From contig CADBNQ010000349.1 in NCBI GenBank assembly GCA_902796045.1, forward strand, positions 1-7,849: a DNA stretch of 7,849 nucleotides. Direction: 5' to 3'. Numbering within the stretch: the first letter of the stretch is position 1; the number at the start of each line of letters is the position of its first letter. This stretch comes from an uncultured Lachnospiraceae bacterium. GTDB taxonomy: Bacteria > Bacillota > Clostridia > Lachnospirales > Lachnospiraceae. Both the position numbers and the translations under genes were made by a program. Shown piece after piece: positions 6,973-7,849 of the stretch. The notes below the pieces were generated by a model. The model was not told where the DNA came from. It saw only the letters and a program-made list of their open reading frames with translations, and did no database searches.

Positions 6973-7849
6973 TGACAGCACCTCCTGAGGGGACACTCAC
7001 CCGTCATGTCAGCCGAATAGTCCCGCCCTGCGGCGCAGGAGGGACACTCCCAGATAGATTCCCAGTCAGCCTTAAGCATATGCCCAAGGGGTTTGTCAGA
7101 CAGCCAGCTCTGGCACGGAACAACGTTCCCGCCCGGAGTGATGGCCATATTGGACAGGCAGGCACCGCAGGATGGTGACGGGATGCCCAGCTCCTCAAAA
7201 ACCTGGTGGGGGATCCACCCCGGCGAGGTGAAGGCAATCTCCATGCCATTTTTGTGACAGTAGGCAACGGCTTCCCGCAGGATCTGCTCCAGTTCCTCCC
7301 CAGAAAGCTGCAGGCTCTCAGAGGCTTGCCGGGCAGCGTTGCCGGTTGTGATCAGGCCGGAGCAGGTGACGTAGATCACACCTTCCTGGTGGAGATATTC
7401 CAGCGTTCTTATATAGTCTTTATTCAAGGTGCACAGAGGGGTATTAATACTGACGGAAAGTCCCTCTGACAGCGCATGGCGGATGCCCTCTGCCGTATGT
7501 TCAAACTGGTCTGCCCCAACCAGCCGGTTATGGATCTCAGGGTCATCGGAATAAAAAGTGATCTGTACACTGTCCAGCTCTGCCCGGCGAAGGGCACGGC
7601 AGTATTCTTCTGTGAGCCTGATCCCGTTAGTATTGACACGGGAGATAAACCACCTGGCATAAGCGATCAGTTCAATGAGATCCTCCCGCATAGTAGGCTC
7701 CCCACCTGTGAATGTCACCTGGGGGATCCCAGCGGCACGGCATTTATCCAGAATGGCCTTCCATTCCTCTGTTGTGAGCTCCTCCTCCTCGGCCAGAGGC
7801 TGGTCAGCCGCATAGCAATGGATGCACTTCTGGTTGCAGTGCCACTTGC
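6969..7849 (-). CDS. Radical SAM protein with SPASM-like C-terminal domain (5' end outside window); candidate peptide/protein maturase
   Basis: The frame is open to the right edge, giving 292 visible residues. A GTG at 7718 could be read as a start but would cut off the catalytic motif, so the true start is beyond 7849. At the visible N-terminus, KWHCNQKCIHCY holds the CX3CX2C motif (codons 7815-7838) for the SAM-binding [4Fe-4S] cluster, followed by VTFTGGEPTMR (the GGE SAM-binding motif) and RVNTNG. The C-terminal ~70 residues (6975-7169) form a SPASM/twitch-like cluster region: CGACLSNMAITPGG, with a CX9GX4C spacing typical of SPASM, then CPSC, then a final ECPLRRCC, eight cysteines in all. 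Such enzymes bind auxiliary Fe-S clusters and usually modify peptides or proteins, for example thioether formation or AdoCbl-independent maturations. The stop overlaps the next start as ATGA, so the Cys-tail protein downstream is the obvious candidate substrate (inference). Confidence 0.88.
   Translation of the reverse strand, partial: KWHCNQKCIHCYAADQPLAEEEELTTEEWKAILDKCRAAGIPQVTFTGGEPTMREDLIELIAYARWFISRVNTNGIRLTEEYCRALRRAELDSVQITFYSDDPEIHNRLVGADQFEHTAEGIRHALSEGLSVSINTPLCTLNKDYIRTLEYLHQEGVIYVTCSGLITTGNAARQASESLQLSGEELEQILREAVAYCHKNGMEIAFTSPGWIPHQVFEELGIPSPSCGACLSNMAITPGGNVVPCQSWLSDKPLGHMLKADWESIWECPSCAAGRDYSADMTGECPLRRCCQ
6981..6986 (-). promoter_or_regulatory. Ribosome binding site deciding the start of the Cys-tail gene
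   Basis: A perfect AGGAGG on the - strand, eight bases before the ATG at 6972. It lies inside the radical SAM gene, where it encodes the Arg-Arg of the closing CPLRRCC. With the ATGA overlap it points to translational coupling and a fixed ratio of the two products. Confidence 0.8.

Noticed and set aside
6969..7718. Radical SAM gene starting at the GTG at 7718
   Set aside because: The frame continues upstream to the window edge and encodes the essential CX3CX2C motif, so the gene must start outside the window.

Overview
The window carries five protein-coding genes. One, cut at the left edge, is on the + strand; four are on the - strand, and the last of these is cut at the right edge. Low-to-middle GC content, strong AGGAGG-type ribosome binding sites, tightly packed gene junctions and the gene content (KamA-family radical SAM enzyme, aromatic-acid-exporter family protein, radical SAM/SPASM enzyme with a Cys-rich partner) fit an anaerobic Gram-positive of the class Clostridia, probably Lachnospiraceae-like. 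That placement is inference; no marker gene is present.

Left part (3-2480, +): a large multi-pass membrane protein with extracytoplasmic sensor-like regions in front of a C-terminal MscS-type mechanosensitive channel module. Its last 11 bases overlap the end of the convergent kinase gene.

Middle (5594 down to 2470, -): an apparent operon, in transcription order a KamA-family radical SAM protein, an aromatic acid exporter (ArAE/FUSC-like) protein and a PfkB-family sugar kinase. The first two abut exactly (TAGATG). The last two are separated by 56 bases that hold a perfect 8-bp inverted repeat. A good SigA-like promoter with an extended -10 lies in front of the KamA gene. The KamA protein keeps the cluster-binding cysteines and the PLP lysine, but lacks the aspartates that lysine 2,3-aminomutase uses to hold lysine, so its substrate is probably something else.

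Right part (7849 down to 5713, -): the most interesting piece. A radical SAM protein with a SPASM-like cysteine-rich C-terminus overlaps, by ATGA, a gene for a membrane-anchored protein. That protein has a signal peptide, an extracytoplasmic beta-rich domain, one transmembrane helix, a zinc ribbon, and a strongly repetitive Cys/Ala/Ser tail with nine cysteines in 29 residues. The predicted topology puts the tail in the cytoplasm, where the radical SAM enzyme acts. I infer that the pair is a maturase and its protein substrate, related in logic to radical SAM RiPP systems but with a full-size membrane protein as target. This is a hypothesis from context, not a demonstrated function.
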